Below are positions 7,713 through 19,416 of a stretch of DNA of 64,000 bases, in pieces. Position numbers and translations under genes: made by a program. The notes beneath the pieces are model-generated. The model did no database searches. It was given only the letters and a program-made list of their open reading frames with translations, and was not told where the DNA came from. This DNA comes from Gonocerus acuteangulatus (Eukaryota > Arthropoda > Insecta > Hemiptera > Coreidae), in NCBI GenBank assembly GCA_946811695.1, contig OX328126.1, positions 80,544,214-80,608,213 on the forward strand, read 5' to 3'. The stretch's first letter is position 1, and each line of letters starts with the position of its first letter.

Positions 7713-8319
7713 TTATTCTCAACACTATATAATTATACTAAGATTATACCCTCCTATTATGAATAATGCTTACCCAACTCTTGTTATTTGCATGCAGATC
7801 AAGCTGTCGTAGTGATATGGAGACAGACGAGCGTCCATGTTAGGTCTTCTCCTGTCACAGTCATACCTTATCCGCGTATTATTTTTTATATATCGTTTTT
7901 ATTATTTTATAAAAAGGATATCCTTCACAAAGTCCCTCAACAGGTAGCAGGTGTGCTCCCATAACAGACCCCTCGACAGACTCGTTATATAACTCCAGGT
8001 TAAGAGCCTCGCCCAAATCCTTTTTTCCTCATGACTCCTGATTGTTAGTAATAGCTTCTAGCCACGCCCAACACGTGGCGAAGAACGATACCATTCTAAC
8101 TCCACACTATTGAAACACGTTATTGACCTAGCTCAGCGGTGCTTCATAGTGACGTAACAGATGGCTAGCAGTGCTTTGTCACTATTTTAATAACGAAACA
8201 GCCGGCTAAGGAAATTAGGAAACACGCTAACAGAGGAAACACGCTATTGATGTAGGTCAGCATCGCTTCATAGTGGCGCTTGGATTCTTACAGCCACGCC
8301 CTGTACGTAGGCTGAAGGA
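7713..8319. other. No certain gene; decayed repeats
   Basis: AT-rich sequence just upstream of copy 2, then scattered GCTATTGACCTAG modules. A minus-strand ATG near 7836 begins a short open stretch that ends at a possible donor (GTAAGC), but the reading frame does not join the next exon, so I did not annotate it. Confidence 0.3.
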
Positions 8320-8472
8320 GGGGGTAGGTATAAAGGTCTTTCGGTTTCCAGCTTCGTGAGGAAAATGAGGAGCGTGTTTTTTTCTAAAATCCAAAGAGGT
8401 TTTTCGTAAGAAACTAAATGATGTCACCATTTTCTTCACGACGCTGGATAGACATTATTACCTTATCAATGA
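8320..8472. repeat. MITE-like fold-back element, diverged copy C
   Basis: It has the same plan as the element at 6631-6786 (TATAAAGGTCTTTCGGTTTCC, then AGCTTCGTGAGGAAAATG, and a right arm TTCTTCACGACGCTGG) but diverged termini. It abuts copy B directly. Confidence 0.55.
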
Positions 8473-8624
8473 AAGGGTAAATAGGTCTTTTGGCTTCCAG
8501 CTTCGTGAAGAAAATGGCGGAGCGTGTTTTTTCTAATTCCAAAGAGGTATTTTCGTAAGAAACTAACTGGTGCCGCTATTTTCCTCACGAAGATGGAAGC
8601 CAAAAGACCTATTTACCCTACTAC
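8473..8624. repeat. MITE-like fold-back element, copy B
   Basis: A 152-bp copy in inverse orientation relative to copy A, ending AGACCTATTTACCCTACTAC. The arms GGCTTCCAGCTTCGTGAAGA and TCACGAAGATGGAAGCC are near-perfect inverted repeats. Confidence 0.65.
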
Positions 8625-9493
8625 GCTATTGACGACGTCAGCTGGCTGATAGTGTTCAAACTAGGAAACGCGCTAACATACGAAACGCGCTATTAACCTA
8701 GGTCAGCATCACGTCAAAGCAATGACGTCAACAGACGGCTGGCTGAGAATACTTCATAGCCAGCCATCAGCTGATGCCGTCATGAGGGCCCAGAACATAC
8801 CAACTATAACTACTGTTGTTTTTTGTTTTCTTGCCTTTTCTGCCGTTCAGTCTTCGTTGTTTGTTGCTGTACTCCTTAATTGTTACGTCGTAAGCAAGGT
8901 ACAATCGAACAAAATAAACTTTTCTCCATCGAACATTTTACACTATCTTTCTCGCTCGCCACTAGCCGTAGAACCGCGCCTGTATACACAGGAAAGCTGT
9001 TCCACTGCGCGTCTGGTCGCGTTGAAACTGCACACCGCTCCAATCAAAGCCGTGAGAAAGCCCGTATTTACACAACGAGTACCTGCAGTCTCCAGTTACT
9101 TGGCGTTTTCAAGGCGTACAAACTGCCGCGTTTTCCACTGTCCACATAGAATGGGTCTAAGTATAGAGCACTAAAATAACTGGCTAACCTGTTCATGACT
9201 TTCATAAGGTTTGACACAATTTTCAAAATTATTATTCTCTGTTTCATCCAAATTTATCTCGTTCTACGACAAGACCGGATTCCCCGTGGACGGCCTTGGA
9301 GTGAATTGATCTTTGAATGTAGCTTCTCAAAGAACTGCCAAGGGCATGCAATTTCGTTTCTCGCTGCATCTCCAGATCATCCTTGGAGCTTCTTCAGTAG
9401 TTTGACATGCTCATGCCTTAGGTTTTTCCTAGCTTTTCTTGCTTCTGATTCTGAAAAAATTGAGCATAAATAAATAAAATAAAACGATCTAAC
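8625..9493. other. No gene seen
   Basis: The left part carries the local TGACGTCA and CGCTATTAACCTAGG modules. A plus-strand frame at 8722-9174 crosses repeat modules and unrelated sequence and shows no recognisable domain. The stretch nearest 9490 may be the decayed 3' end of the piggyBac relic, but I cannot align it. Confidence 0.3.
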
Positions 9494-10291
9494 CTAATCG
9501 ATTGTAGGCACTGTTTTTTTGCAATAGCCGTAGGTCCAAGTATCTTTATTGACGTCTTGTAAGGAACCAAGCAAGTGTGGGCCAATTCTCGGCAAAATTG
9601 AAGCTTTGGGATTCAATGGTGGACATAAACCACCATTTTTTCCATCGTATTTCTATTTTGTACCTGATTACATCTTGGTCCATGAGATCGGTACCACCCA
9701 TGCCTTTGCTATATTGTGAAATGCAATAAGGTTAAGGGACTGCAATATTTTCTTTCTGGGCTCTTGAATATCTTTTTGCAGGATTCGCTGGAGCATATCC
9801 ATATTTTGTACATGCAACGGATACAACACTGGTGTCAATCCGCTTGCAAATACCTATACCATCAGTGTGTTCAATAGCATATTGGCACGTGCCTCGTTTT
9901 TCTCTTTACATCTTCTTGGCCGGAAGAGGGCAACCTCGAGGAATCCTATTGTCGCGTATTGGGCCTGTTGCATTATACCCATTGTTTTTCAAATGCTTCA
10001 ATGCATTGAATGAAGTAAATAAGTTGTCCATGAATATGTGATACGGCAAATTTGAAATATGAAGCGGGAATTCATCCAACATATGAAGGAGAGGAGCTGT
10101 GGCTTTTCCAAAAGCTTTTTCTTCACATGAGTTTACTTCGATATTCTTGCCCGTATATATATCGAAATTGACTAAGTAGCCATTTACGGCATTGACACAA
10201 CATACTTTGAATCCGAAACGAATTGGCTTATTACGGATACATTGTTTGCTCGAATGACGACCCAAGTATTGCACAATGCATTCGTGCGGAA
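9494..10291 (-). pseudogene. piggyBac transposase relic
   Basis: One minus-strand frame reads as the middle and late part of a piggyBac (DDE_Tnp_1_7) transposase: YLGRHSSKQCIRNKPIRFGF, YHIFMDNLFTSFNALK (second catalytic Asp), ATGPIRDNRIPRGCPL, KRYSRAQKENIAVP and GGTDLMDQD (third catalytic Asp). It has two in-frame stops, a TAA after PAKKM and a TAA after NIAVP. At the 5' break the usual first Asp-Glu pair reads His-Glu (PHECIVQYLG). The N-terminal half and any terminal repeats are missing. It is unrelated in detail to the transposase at 11.4-12.5 kb, so this is an older, different family member. Confidence 0.8.
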
Positions 10292-10630
10292 AATAATAGA
10301 ATAATTTATAATAAACAAGAAATGATCGAATATCTTTCTTATAATTATAAGAGCCTAGAGCAAAGCGGGGTGTAAATCGTACCTATATGATATATAATTT
10401 TTTTAGAAGTAATAAATCATTTTCAGTAATTTTGGGTATTAATTCAGCAATTAATTGTATTGTATTATTTGTGTTATAAGATTGAATTTCTTTTAAATTT
10501 TCTAAAGACGAAAAATTTTTATAATACTTTGATTTATTCATTTATCATTTATAAATATATAAAATTTTATTTTTAAAAAATCTTTTTTTTAAATTTTAGA
10601 TTCTATTCTAAATAAAGTCTTATTTAACAT
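10292..10630. other. AT-rich, no gene seen
   Basis: Very AT-rich sequence leading into the 127-bp tandem repeat. No frame or RNA gene was recognised. Confidence 0.4.
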
Positions 10631-10957
10631 CACTAGCCTTTATTTTTACCATTCGAAAAATATTTCACATCTATACATGGAGGAATATTTAATCCCTCTT
10701 TAAATAAATATTCGTCTTCCTATAATTGGTTCATAGAATATATTTTCCAATTATTAGCACTAGCCTTTATTTTTACCATTTGAAAAATATTTCACATCTA
10801 TACACGGAGGAATATCTAATCCCTCTTTAAGTAAATATTCGTCTTCCTATAATTGGATCATAGACTATATTTTCCAATTATTATCACTAGCCTTCATTTT
10901 TACCATTTGAAAAATATTTCGCATCTATACATGGAGGAATATCTAATCCCTCTTTAA
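10631..10957. repeat. 127-bp tandem repeat, interrupted by piggyBac
   Basis: Units begin with CACTAGCCTT at 10631, 10758 and 10885, a period of exactly 127 bp. Each contains ACATGGAGGAATAT (or ACACGGAGG) and CGTCTTCCTATAATTGG. The third unit is cut at TTAA (10954-10957), and its remainder (TCTTCCTATAATAGG, then ATATTTCCCAATTATTA) resumes at 19436 beyond the piggyBac element. Confidence 0.8.
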
Positions 10958-11329
10958 CCCTCCGTTGGGCGCGGTCTAGAAACGGCCGAGATTGGGCGCG
11001 GTGAGCCTGACAGGCTCACCCCACAAAAATGGCTGCTATGTTCATGGTTCGCCATTTTTGACAGTTCTCATGCACGAATCTCATTAATAGGGATGTAAGG
11101 AATGGAGTAATAAAACAAATGTTTCAAACAAAATATTATAATTACAAAAATAAGTTAAAAAACAAAAGAAGTAAAATTTACAAGTTGTAACAATAGTGCT
11201 TGATAAACATAACCGAAACGGAGGCTTAAACGTCAAAAATGGTTTTAAAAAATGTTGTAGATTTAGTTTAGGACTGCTATTTTCTATTTTAGTCTGAATT
11301 AGAGTCTTCAAAGCGAGAGTGGGGTGCGC

Positions 11330-12592
11330 TGAAAAGCAGGGTGTGCAGAGAGCTTTTGCGTGGCCCAGGCATATTCCACTATGGTATTTCTGGCAATAAT
11401 AGTTAGTTAATCGCCGTTTGCCTGTTTCTACAGTACAGTCACAGCATCTGGACCTTTTCTTGGGGGGGGGGGTGACTTGGGGCTATCTTCCACAGTGTTG
11501 AATTTTCTCAGTCGAATTTGAAATGAAGTGTGTAACTCGGATGCCATCTTACTTCTTCGTTGCAATTCTTCAAGGCACAATTCATTGGCCAAGTTCTTCA
11601 GGAATACTCTTCTTCGTATTGAACCCAGTTGATTCCCAAGGTAGATGACGTTAGAATTGATACCTCCGATGTTCAGCATAGTGTAAAAGATGACCATTGG
11701 CCAGCGCTGGGTGTTACGCTGGACGTTGTAGGTCCCACACATCTGGTCAACAGTATCAACACCACCTTTGGTTTCATTGTAAAACGTGATAATTTCTGGT
11801 TTTCTTAACTCCCCAGATGATTCATCAATGGCTTTGTCTTTGTTCAATGATGAAGCAAGGATGACACATTTATTTTTACGTGGGACATAAGACGTCAGAA
11901 CTAGTCCATCATGAAAACCAAACTGGCTGAAGAATTGTTCTTTCCCTTTCACATTGACGAACTCGGAAGGCAGGGCTTTTTTATTCTTTCTCACAGTGCC
12001 CACATACGATAGCTTTTTACGTTTTAGTTCACTAATCAGGTTAAAATCCGTGAACCAGTTATCTGCAGTGATGTTTCTGCCCGATCCCAAGATTGGGGTC
12101 GCCATTCTCATCACTACATCGTTTGGCTTGTTGCTTAGCTGGAAGGGGCCATCTGGTTGTTTTCCGGCGTATATCTCCATATTAAGCGTATACATCATCT
12201 TTGAATCAACTAGCGAAAATATTTTTAGTCCATACTTATTTGGTTTTGACGGTATATACTGTCGAAAGAGGCAGCGTCCTCGAAAACCAGGCAACATTTC
12301 GTCAATTGTGAGGTTTTCACCCGGTGTGTAATGCTTCTGGCAGTTTTCTATAAACCTTTCAAAAATCTCACGAACTGGCGCCAAGCGGTCTTCCTTTTTT
12401 CTTTGAGAGCTGGAGTCTCTGTCTTCAAAACGAAGACATCTTAGCAAGAACCTGAATCGTTTAATATTCATTACGAGACCTAATTTTTCGATTCCCTCGC
12501 CGTTTTTTTCCCCAGAGTTCCTCCAATGTCAAGCGATTTGATTTATAGACTCCAGCTAAATACAGCAAGCCAATGAAGGCTTTAATTTCAAT
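11330..12592 (-). pseudogene. piggyBac transposase, catalytic and C-terminal part
   Basis: The main frame (12471-11428) encodes the DDE catalytic core: LTIDEMLPGF (first Asp), ITADNWFTDF (second Asp) and GGVDTVDQM (third Asp), with TVRKNKK and the insertion region normal for the family. Upstream, to about 12592, another frame continues the protein toward the N-terminus (DLIEIKAFIGLLYLAGVY, then LTLEELWGK), broken from the core at a seven-base A run near 12510. At the 3' end a ten-base homopolymer at 11462-11471 shifts the frame again, because the Cys-rich zinc domain (CCDC, later CLGHAKALCTPC) lies in another frame downstream. Both breaks sit in homopolymers. All three catalytic Asp are present. 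Confidence 0.85.
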
Positions 12593-15500
12593 TAAATCAG
12601 TGGGTCTTGCATCTCTCTCTCTCATGAAGTTATCCTTGACGCTATCAATATACTGGTTCGTGTATTTAACAATTAAATCAGTGGGTCTTGCATCTCTCTC
12701 TCTCTCATGAAGTTATCCTTGACGCTATCAATATACTGGTTCGTGTATTTAACAATTAAATCAGTGGGTCTTGCATCTCTCTCTCATGAAGTTATCCTTG
12801 ACGCTATCAATATACTGGTTCGTGTATTTAACAATTAAATCAGTGGGTCTTGCATCTCTCTCTCATGAAGTTATCCTTGACGCTATCAATATACTGGTTC
12901 GTGTATTTAACAATTAAATCAGTGGGTCTTGCATCTCTCTCTCTCATAAAGTTATCCTTGACGCTATCAATATACTGGTTCGTGTATTTAACAATTAAAT
13001 CAGTGGGTCTTGCATCTCTCTCTCTCATAAAGTTATCCTTGACGCTATCAATATACTGGTTCGTGTATTTAACAATTAAATCAGTGGGTCTTGCATCTCT
13101 CTCTCATGAAGTTATCCTTGACGCTATCAATATACTGGTTCGTGTATTTAACAATTAAATCAGTGGGTCTTGCATCTCTCTCTCATGAAGTTATCCTTGA
13201 CGCTATCAATATACTGGTTCGTGTATTTAACAATTAAATCAGTGGGTCTTGCATCTCTCTCTCTCATGAAGTTATCCTTGACGCTATCAATATACTGGTT
13301 CGTGTATTTAACAATTAAATCAGTGGGTCTTGCATCTCTCTCTCTCTCATGAAGTTATCCTTGACGCTATCAATATACTGGTTCGTGTATTTAACAATTA
13401 AATCAGTGGGTCTTGCATCTCTCTCTCTCATGAAGTTATCCTTGACGCTATCAATATACTGGTTCGTGTATTTAACAATTAAATCAGTGGGTCTTGCATC
13501 TCTCTCTCATGAAGTTATCCTTGACGCTATCAATATACTGGTTCGTGTATTTAACAATTAAATCAGTGGGTCTTGCATCTCTCTCTCTCATGAAGTTATC
13601 CTTGACGCTATCAATATACTGGTTCGTGTATTTAACAATTAAATCAGTGGGTCTTGCATCTCTCTCTCTCTCATGAAGTTATCCTTGACGCTATCAATAT
13701 ACTGGTTCGTGTATTTAACAATTAAATCAGTGGGTCTTGCATCTCTCTCTCTCATGAAGTTATCCTTGACGCTATCAATATACTGGTTCGTGTATTTAAC
13801 AATTAAATCAGTGGGTCTTGCATGTCTCTCTCTCTCATGAAGTTATCCTTGACGCTATCAATATACTGGTTCGTGTATTTAACAATTAAATCAGTGGGTC
13901 TTGCATCTCTCTCTCTCTCATGAAGTTATCCTTGACGCTATCAATATACTGGTTCGTGTATTTAACAATTTGCATCTCTCTCTCTCATGAAGTTATCCTT
14001 GACGCTATCAATATACTGGTTCGTGTATTTAACAATTAAATCAGTGGGTCTTGCATCTCTCTCTCTCATGAAGTTATCCTTGACGCTATCAATATACTGG
14101 TTCGTGTATTTAACAATTTGCATCTCTCTCTCTCATGAAGTTATCCTTGACGCTATCAATATACTGGTTCGTGTATTTAACAATTAAATCAGTGGGTCTT
14201 GCATCTCTCTCTCTCATGAAGTTATCCTTGACGCTATCAATATACTGGTTCGTGTATTTAACAATTAAATCAGTGGGTCTTGCATCTCTCTCTCATGAAG
14301 TTATCCTTGACGCTATCAATATACTGGTTCGTGTATTTAACAATTAAATCAGTGGGTCTTGCATCTCTCTCTCTCATGAAGTTATCCTTGACGCTATCAA
14401 TATACTGGTTCGTGTATTTAACAATTTGCATCTCTCTCTCTCATGAAGTTATCCTTGACGCTATCAATATACTGGTTCGTGTATTTAACAATTTGCATCT
14501 CTCTCTCTCTCATGAAGTTATCCTTGACGCTATCAATATACTGGTTCGTGTATTTAACAATTTGCATCTCTCTCTCTCATGAAGTTATCCTTGACGCTAT
14601 CAATATACTGGTTCGTGTATTTAACAATTTGCATCTCTCTCTCTCTCATGAAGTTATCCTTGACGCTATCAATATACTGGTTCGTGTATTTAACAATTTG
14701 CATCTCTCTCTCTCATGAAGTTATCCTTGACGCTATCAATATACTGGTTCGTGTATTTAACAATTTGCATCTCTCTCTCTCTCATGAAGTTATCCTTGAC
14801 GCTATCAATATACTGGTTCGTGTATTTAACAATTTGCATCTCTCTCTCTCATGAAGTTATCCTTGACGCTATCAATATACTGGTTCGTGTATTTAACAAT
14901 TTGCATCTCTCTCTCTCTCATGAAGTTATCCTTGACGCTATCAATATACTGGTTCGTGTATTTAACAATTTGCATCTCTCTCTCTCATGAAGTTATCCTT
15001 GACGCTATCAATATACTGGTTCGTGTATTTAACAATTTGCATCTCTCTCTCTCATGAAGTTATCCTTGACGCTATCAATATACTGGTTCGTGTATTTAAC
15101 AATTTGCATCTCTCTCTCTCATGAAGTTATCCTTGACGCTATCAATATACTGGTTCGTGTATTTAACAATTTGCATCTCTCTCTCTCTCATGAAGTTATC
15201 CTTGACGCTATCAATATACTGGTTCGTGTATTTAACAATTTGCATCTCTCTCTCTCATGAAGTTATCCTTGACGCTATCAATATACTGGTTCGTGTATTT
15301 AACAATTTGCATCTCTCTCTCTCTCATGAAGTTATCCTTGACGCTATCAATATACTGGTTCGTGTATTTAACAATTTGCATCTCTCTCTCTCATGAAGTT
15401 ATCCTTGGCGCTATCAATATACTGGTTCGTGTATTTAACAATTTGCATCTCTCTCTCTCATGAAGTTATCCTTGACGCTATCAATATACTGGTTCGTGTA

Positions 15501-18421
15501 TTTAACAATTTGCATCTCTCTCTCTCTCATGAAGTTATCCTTGACGCTATCAATATACTGGTTCGTGTATTTAACAATTTGCATCTCTCTCTCTCATGAA
15601 GTTATCCTTGGCGCTATCAATATACTGGTTCGTGTATTTAACAATTTGCATCTCTCTCTCTCATGAAGTTATCCTTGACGCTATCAATATACTGGTTCGT
15701 GTATTTAACAATTTGCATCTCTCTCTCTCTCATGAAGTTATCCTTGACGCTATCAATATACTGGTTCGTGTATTTAACAATTTGCATCTCTCTCTCTCTC
15801 ATGAAGTTATCCTTGACGCTATCAATATACTGGTTCGTGTATTTAACAATTTGCATCTCTCTCTCTCATGAAGTTATCCTTGACGCTATCAATATACTGG
15901 TTCGTGTATTTAACAATTTGCATCTCTCTTTCTCATATAGTTATCCTTGACGCTATCAATATACTGGTTCGTGTATTTAACAATTTGCATCTCTCTCTCT
16001 CTCATGAAGTTATCCTTGACGCTATCAATATACTGGTTCGTGTATTTAACAATTTGCATCTCTCTTTCTCATGAAGTTATCCTTGACGCTATCAATATAC
16101 TGGTTCGTGTATTTAACAATTTGCATCTCTCTCTCTCATGAAGTTATCCTTGACGCTATCAATATACTGGTTCGTGTATTTAACAATTTGCATCTCTCTT
16201 TCTCATATAGTTATCCTTGACGCTATCAATATACTGGTTCGTGTATTTAACAATTTGCATCTCTCTCTCTCATGAAGTTATCCTTGACGCTATCAATATA
16301 CTGGTTCGTGTATTTAACAATTTGCATCTCTCTTTCTCATATAGTTATCCTTGACGCTATCAATATACTGGTTCGTGTATTTAACAATTTGCATCTCTCT
16401 TTCTCATATAGTTATCCTTGACGCTATCAATATACTGGTTCGTGTATTTAACAATTTGCATCTCTCTCTCTCTCATGAAGTTATCCTTGACGCTATCAAT
16501 ATACTGGTTCGTGTATTTAACAATTTGCATCTCTCTCTCTCATGAAGTTATCCTTGACGCTATCAATATACTGGTTCGTGTATTTAACAATTTGCATCTC
16601 TCTCTCTCATGAAGTTATCCTTGACGCTATCAATATACTGGTTCGTGTATTTAACAATTTGCATCTCTCTTTCTCATATAGTTATCCTTGACGCTATCAA
16701 TATACTGGTTCGTGTATTTAACAATTTGCATCTCTCTCTCTCATGAAGTTATCCTTGACGCTATCAATATACTGGTTCGTGTATTTAACAATTTGCATCT
16801 CTCTCTCTCATGAAGTTATCCTTGACGCTATCAATATACTGGTTCGTGTATTTAACAATTTGCATCTCTCTCTCTCTCATGAAGTTATCCTTGACGCTAT
16901 CAATATACTGGTTCGTGTATTTAACAATTTGCATCTCTCTCTCTCATGAAGTTATCCTTGACGCTATCAATATACTGGTTCGTGTATTTAACAATTTGCA
17001 TCTCTCTCTCTCTCATGAAGTTATCCTTGACGCTATCAATATACTGGTTCGTGTATTTAACAATTTGCATCTCTCTCTCTCATGAAGTTATCCTTGACGC
17101 TATCAATATACTGGTTCGTGTATTTAACAATTTGCATCTCTCTCTCTCTCATGAAGTTATCCTTGACGCTATCAATATACTGGTTCGTGTATTTAACAAT
17201 TTGCATCTCTCTCTCTCATGAAGTTATCCTTGACGCTATCAATATACTGGTTCGTGTATTTAACAATTTGCATCTCTCTCTCTCATGAAGTTATCCTTGA
17301 CGCTATCAATATACTGGTTCGTGTATTTAACAATTTGCATCTCTCTCTCTCTCATGAAGTTATCCTTGACGCTATCAATATACTGGTTCGTGTATTTAAC
17401 AATTTGCATCTCTCTCTCTCATGAAGTTATCCTTGACGCTATCAATATACTGGTTCGTGTATTTAACAATTTGCATCTCTCTCTCTCATGAAGTTATCCT
17501 TGACGCTATCAATATACTGGTTCGTGTATTTAACAATTTGCATCTCTCTCTCTCATGAAGTTATCCTTGACGCTATCAATATACTGGTTCGTGTATTTAA
17601 CAATTTGCATCTCTCTCTCTCTCATGAAGTTATCCTTGACGCTATCAATATACTGGTTCGTGTATTTAACAATTTGCATCTCTCTCTCTCTCATGAAGTT
17701 ATCCTTGACGCTATCAATATACTGGTTCGTGTATTTAACAATTTGCATCTCTCTCTCTCATGAAGTTATCCTTGACGCTATCAATATACTGGTTCGTGTA
17801 TTTAACAATTTGCATCTCTCTCTCTCTCATGAAGTTATCCTTGACGCTATCAATATACTGGTTCGTGTATTTAACAATTTGCATCTCTCTTTCTCATGAA
17901 GTTATCCTTGACGCTATCAATATACTGGTTCGTGTATTTAACAATTTGCATCTCTCTCTCTCTCATGAAGTTATCCTTGACGCTATCAATATACTGGTTC
18001 GTGTATTTAACAATTTGCATCTCTCTCTCTCATGAAGTTATCCTTGACGCTATCAATATACTGGTTCGTGTATTTAACAATTTGCATCTCTCTCTCTCAT
18101 GAAGTTATCCTTGACGCTATCAATATACTGGTTCGTGTATTTAACAATTTGCATCTCTCTCTCTCATGAAGTTATCCTTGACGCTATCAATATACTGGTT
18201 CGTGTATTTAACAATTTGCATCTCTCTCTCTCTCATGAAGTCATCCTTGACGCTATCAATATACTGGTTCGTGTATTTAACAATTTGCATCTCTCTCTCT
18301 CATGAAGTTATCCTTGACGCTATCAATATACTGGTTCGTGTATTTAACAATTTGCATCTCTCTCTCTCTCATGAAGTCATCCTTGACGCTATCAATATAC
18401 TGGTTCGTGTATTTAACAATT
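12593..18421. repeat. ~5.8-kb minisatellite derived from transposase coding sequence
   Basis: About 80 head-to-tail units. Long units of about 79-85 bp (12.6-14.4 kb, intermixed at the end) contain AAATCAGTGGGTCT; short units of 66-70 bp (14.4-18.4 kb) lack those 14 bp. All share ATGAAGTTATCCTTGACGCT and TATACTGGTTCGTGTATTTA, plus a (CT)n tract whose length varies in 2-bp steps. On the minus strand an 81-bp unit encodes 27 residues including IVKYTNQYIDSVKDNFMRER, which is transposase sequence also present once at the end of the N-terminal exon. Units whose CT tract is out of step shift the frame. The many overlapping plus-strand ORFs here are repeat artefacts. Confidence 0.95.
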
Positions 18422-18831
18422 ATTTCTAAAATTTCATTTGGAAAAAGGAGTGACCAACATTCAACAGCATTTTTAGCATTCAATCCACTTCTTTTTACTC
18501 CTGGCATGTGACTGGTGATGTTATGGGGGCTTTTACGTTTAGACTTTAGAGGAGGGTTTTTGAACCACTTTGTTGTTTTATCCCGGCCAAGAAAATAATC
18601 TTCCACATCCTCATCAGAATCATCTTCCTGATCAGTTATTTCAATGCCTTCTTGCTCACTCTCTGTTGATTCCTCATGCTGATCCACTGCATCTTCAGAG
18701 GAAATGTCACTTTCTTCCCCGAGATTTTCCGTGTTATCAGGATCAGGGTCTTCAGCCGTCAGTAAAGCTCTGATTTCTGCTAAATGACTTGGGTTAGACA
18801 AATCGTACCATTCCGTGCTCATTTTCAACAA
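18422..18831 (-). pseudogene. piggyBac transposase, N-terminal part
   Basis: The frame starts MLKMSTEWYDLSNPSHLAEI and is strongly acidic for about 80 residues (runs of Asp/Glu such as DQEDDSDEDVEDYF), as is usual for piggyBac N-termini. It continues through a basic linker to NAVECWSLLFPNEILEI, the start of the conserved DDE_Tnp_1_7 domain. It then runs straight into the minisatellite unit (IVKYTNQYIDSVKD), showing where the tandem expansion began. The catalytic core is 5.8 kb further along the same strand. The frame is lost within the repeats. Confidence 0.8.
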
Positions 18832-18845
18832 AATAAAAGATCTGG

Positions 18846-18871
18846 AAAAAAAAAAAAAAAAAAAAAAAAAA
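18846..18871. repeat. Poly-A tract of 26 bases
   Basis: An uninterrupted A run just upstream (in the minus sense) of the transposase ATG. Confidence 0.9.
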
Positions 18872-19416
18872 GCGTGTAATCTTTACGCACTATTGAAACA
18901 CCTGGGTAAGGTGAGTATTATGCGTGACACAACAAACACAGAATGTGTTTCCATTGCATTGACTCATCCAAAGCAATTAGCTACCCCTAAGTCGCGTCGG
19001 AAGAAGTTTTACTTCATAAATAAATCGGGTTGGGCGCGGTGAGCATGAGAGGCACACTATAAGGCGCGGTGAGCCTCACAGGCTCATGTGCATAATTTCT
19101 CTTACTAATTCAACCACATCACAACTAGTATATTTTTTTTGGCCTAAATATACCTAAATAAACTAATTTTATCACTGAAAGTACAAAATTCTTACTTTCG
19201 ACTTTATGACGTAGGTGGGCGCGGTGTGCCTAACAGATCTTCAAGGCGATATCAAGCTTTCAAGTTTGTTTTAAGTCAAAACAGTATGGAGACTGGTAAC
19301 CTCATTGGAAAGTAGGAAGGTACTGGAGGAGGCACGATTTTCATAGCGCATGTGCGGTAATAGTGTAAGAAAACATGGTGCCTGTGCCTGTTAGATCGGC
19401 CGCGCCCAACGGAGGG

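Larger units (their letters stand above)
10958..19416 (-). mobile_element. piggyBac element with internal minisatellite, 8.46 kb
   Basis: Terminal inverted repeats CCCTCCGTTGGGCGCGG (10958-10974) and its complement (19400-19416) are perfect over 17 bp. The left flank is TTAA, the canonical piggyBac target; the right flank reads TTCC, so that copy of the target duplication has mutated. Sub-terminal palindromes GGTGAGCCTGACAGGCTCACC (11000-11020) and GGTGAGCCTCACAGGCTCA (about 19069) with nearby GGGCGCGG lie inside the ends and may bind transposase. The transposase is on the minus strand, with its N-terminal part at 18.4-18.8 kb and its catalytic part at 11.3-12.6 kb, separated by about 5.8 kb of tandem repeat. 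The element is therefore not functional as it stands. Confidence 0.9.

Noticed and set aside
8722..9174. 150-codon plus-strand ORF
   Set aside because: Crosses local repeat modules, low-complexity hydrophobic stretch, no recognised domain or splice context.
10631..10957. CRISPR array
   Set aside because: Three 127-bp near-identical units in tandem without distinct spacers, in a eukaryotic genome.
12850..18430. Dozens of overlapping plus-strand ORFs (MKLSLTLSIYWFVYL type)
   Set aside because: They are the antisense reading of the transposase-derived minisatellite and differ only by CT-tract length; not genes.
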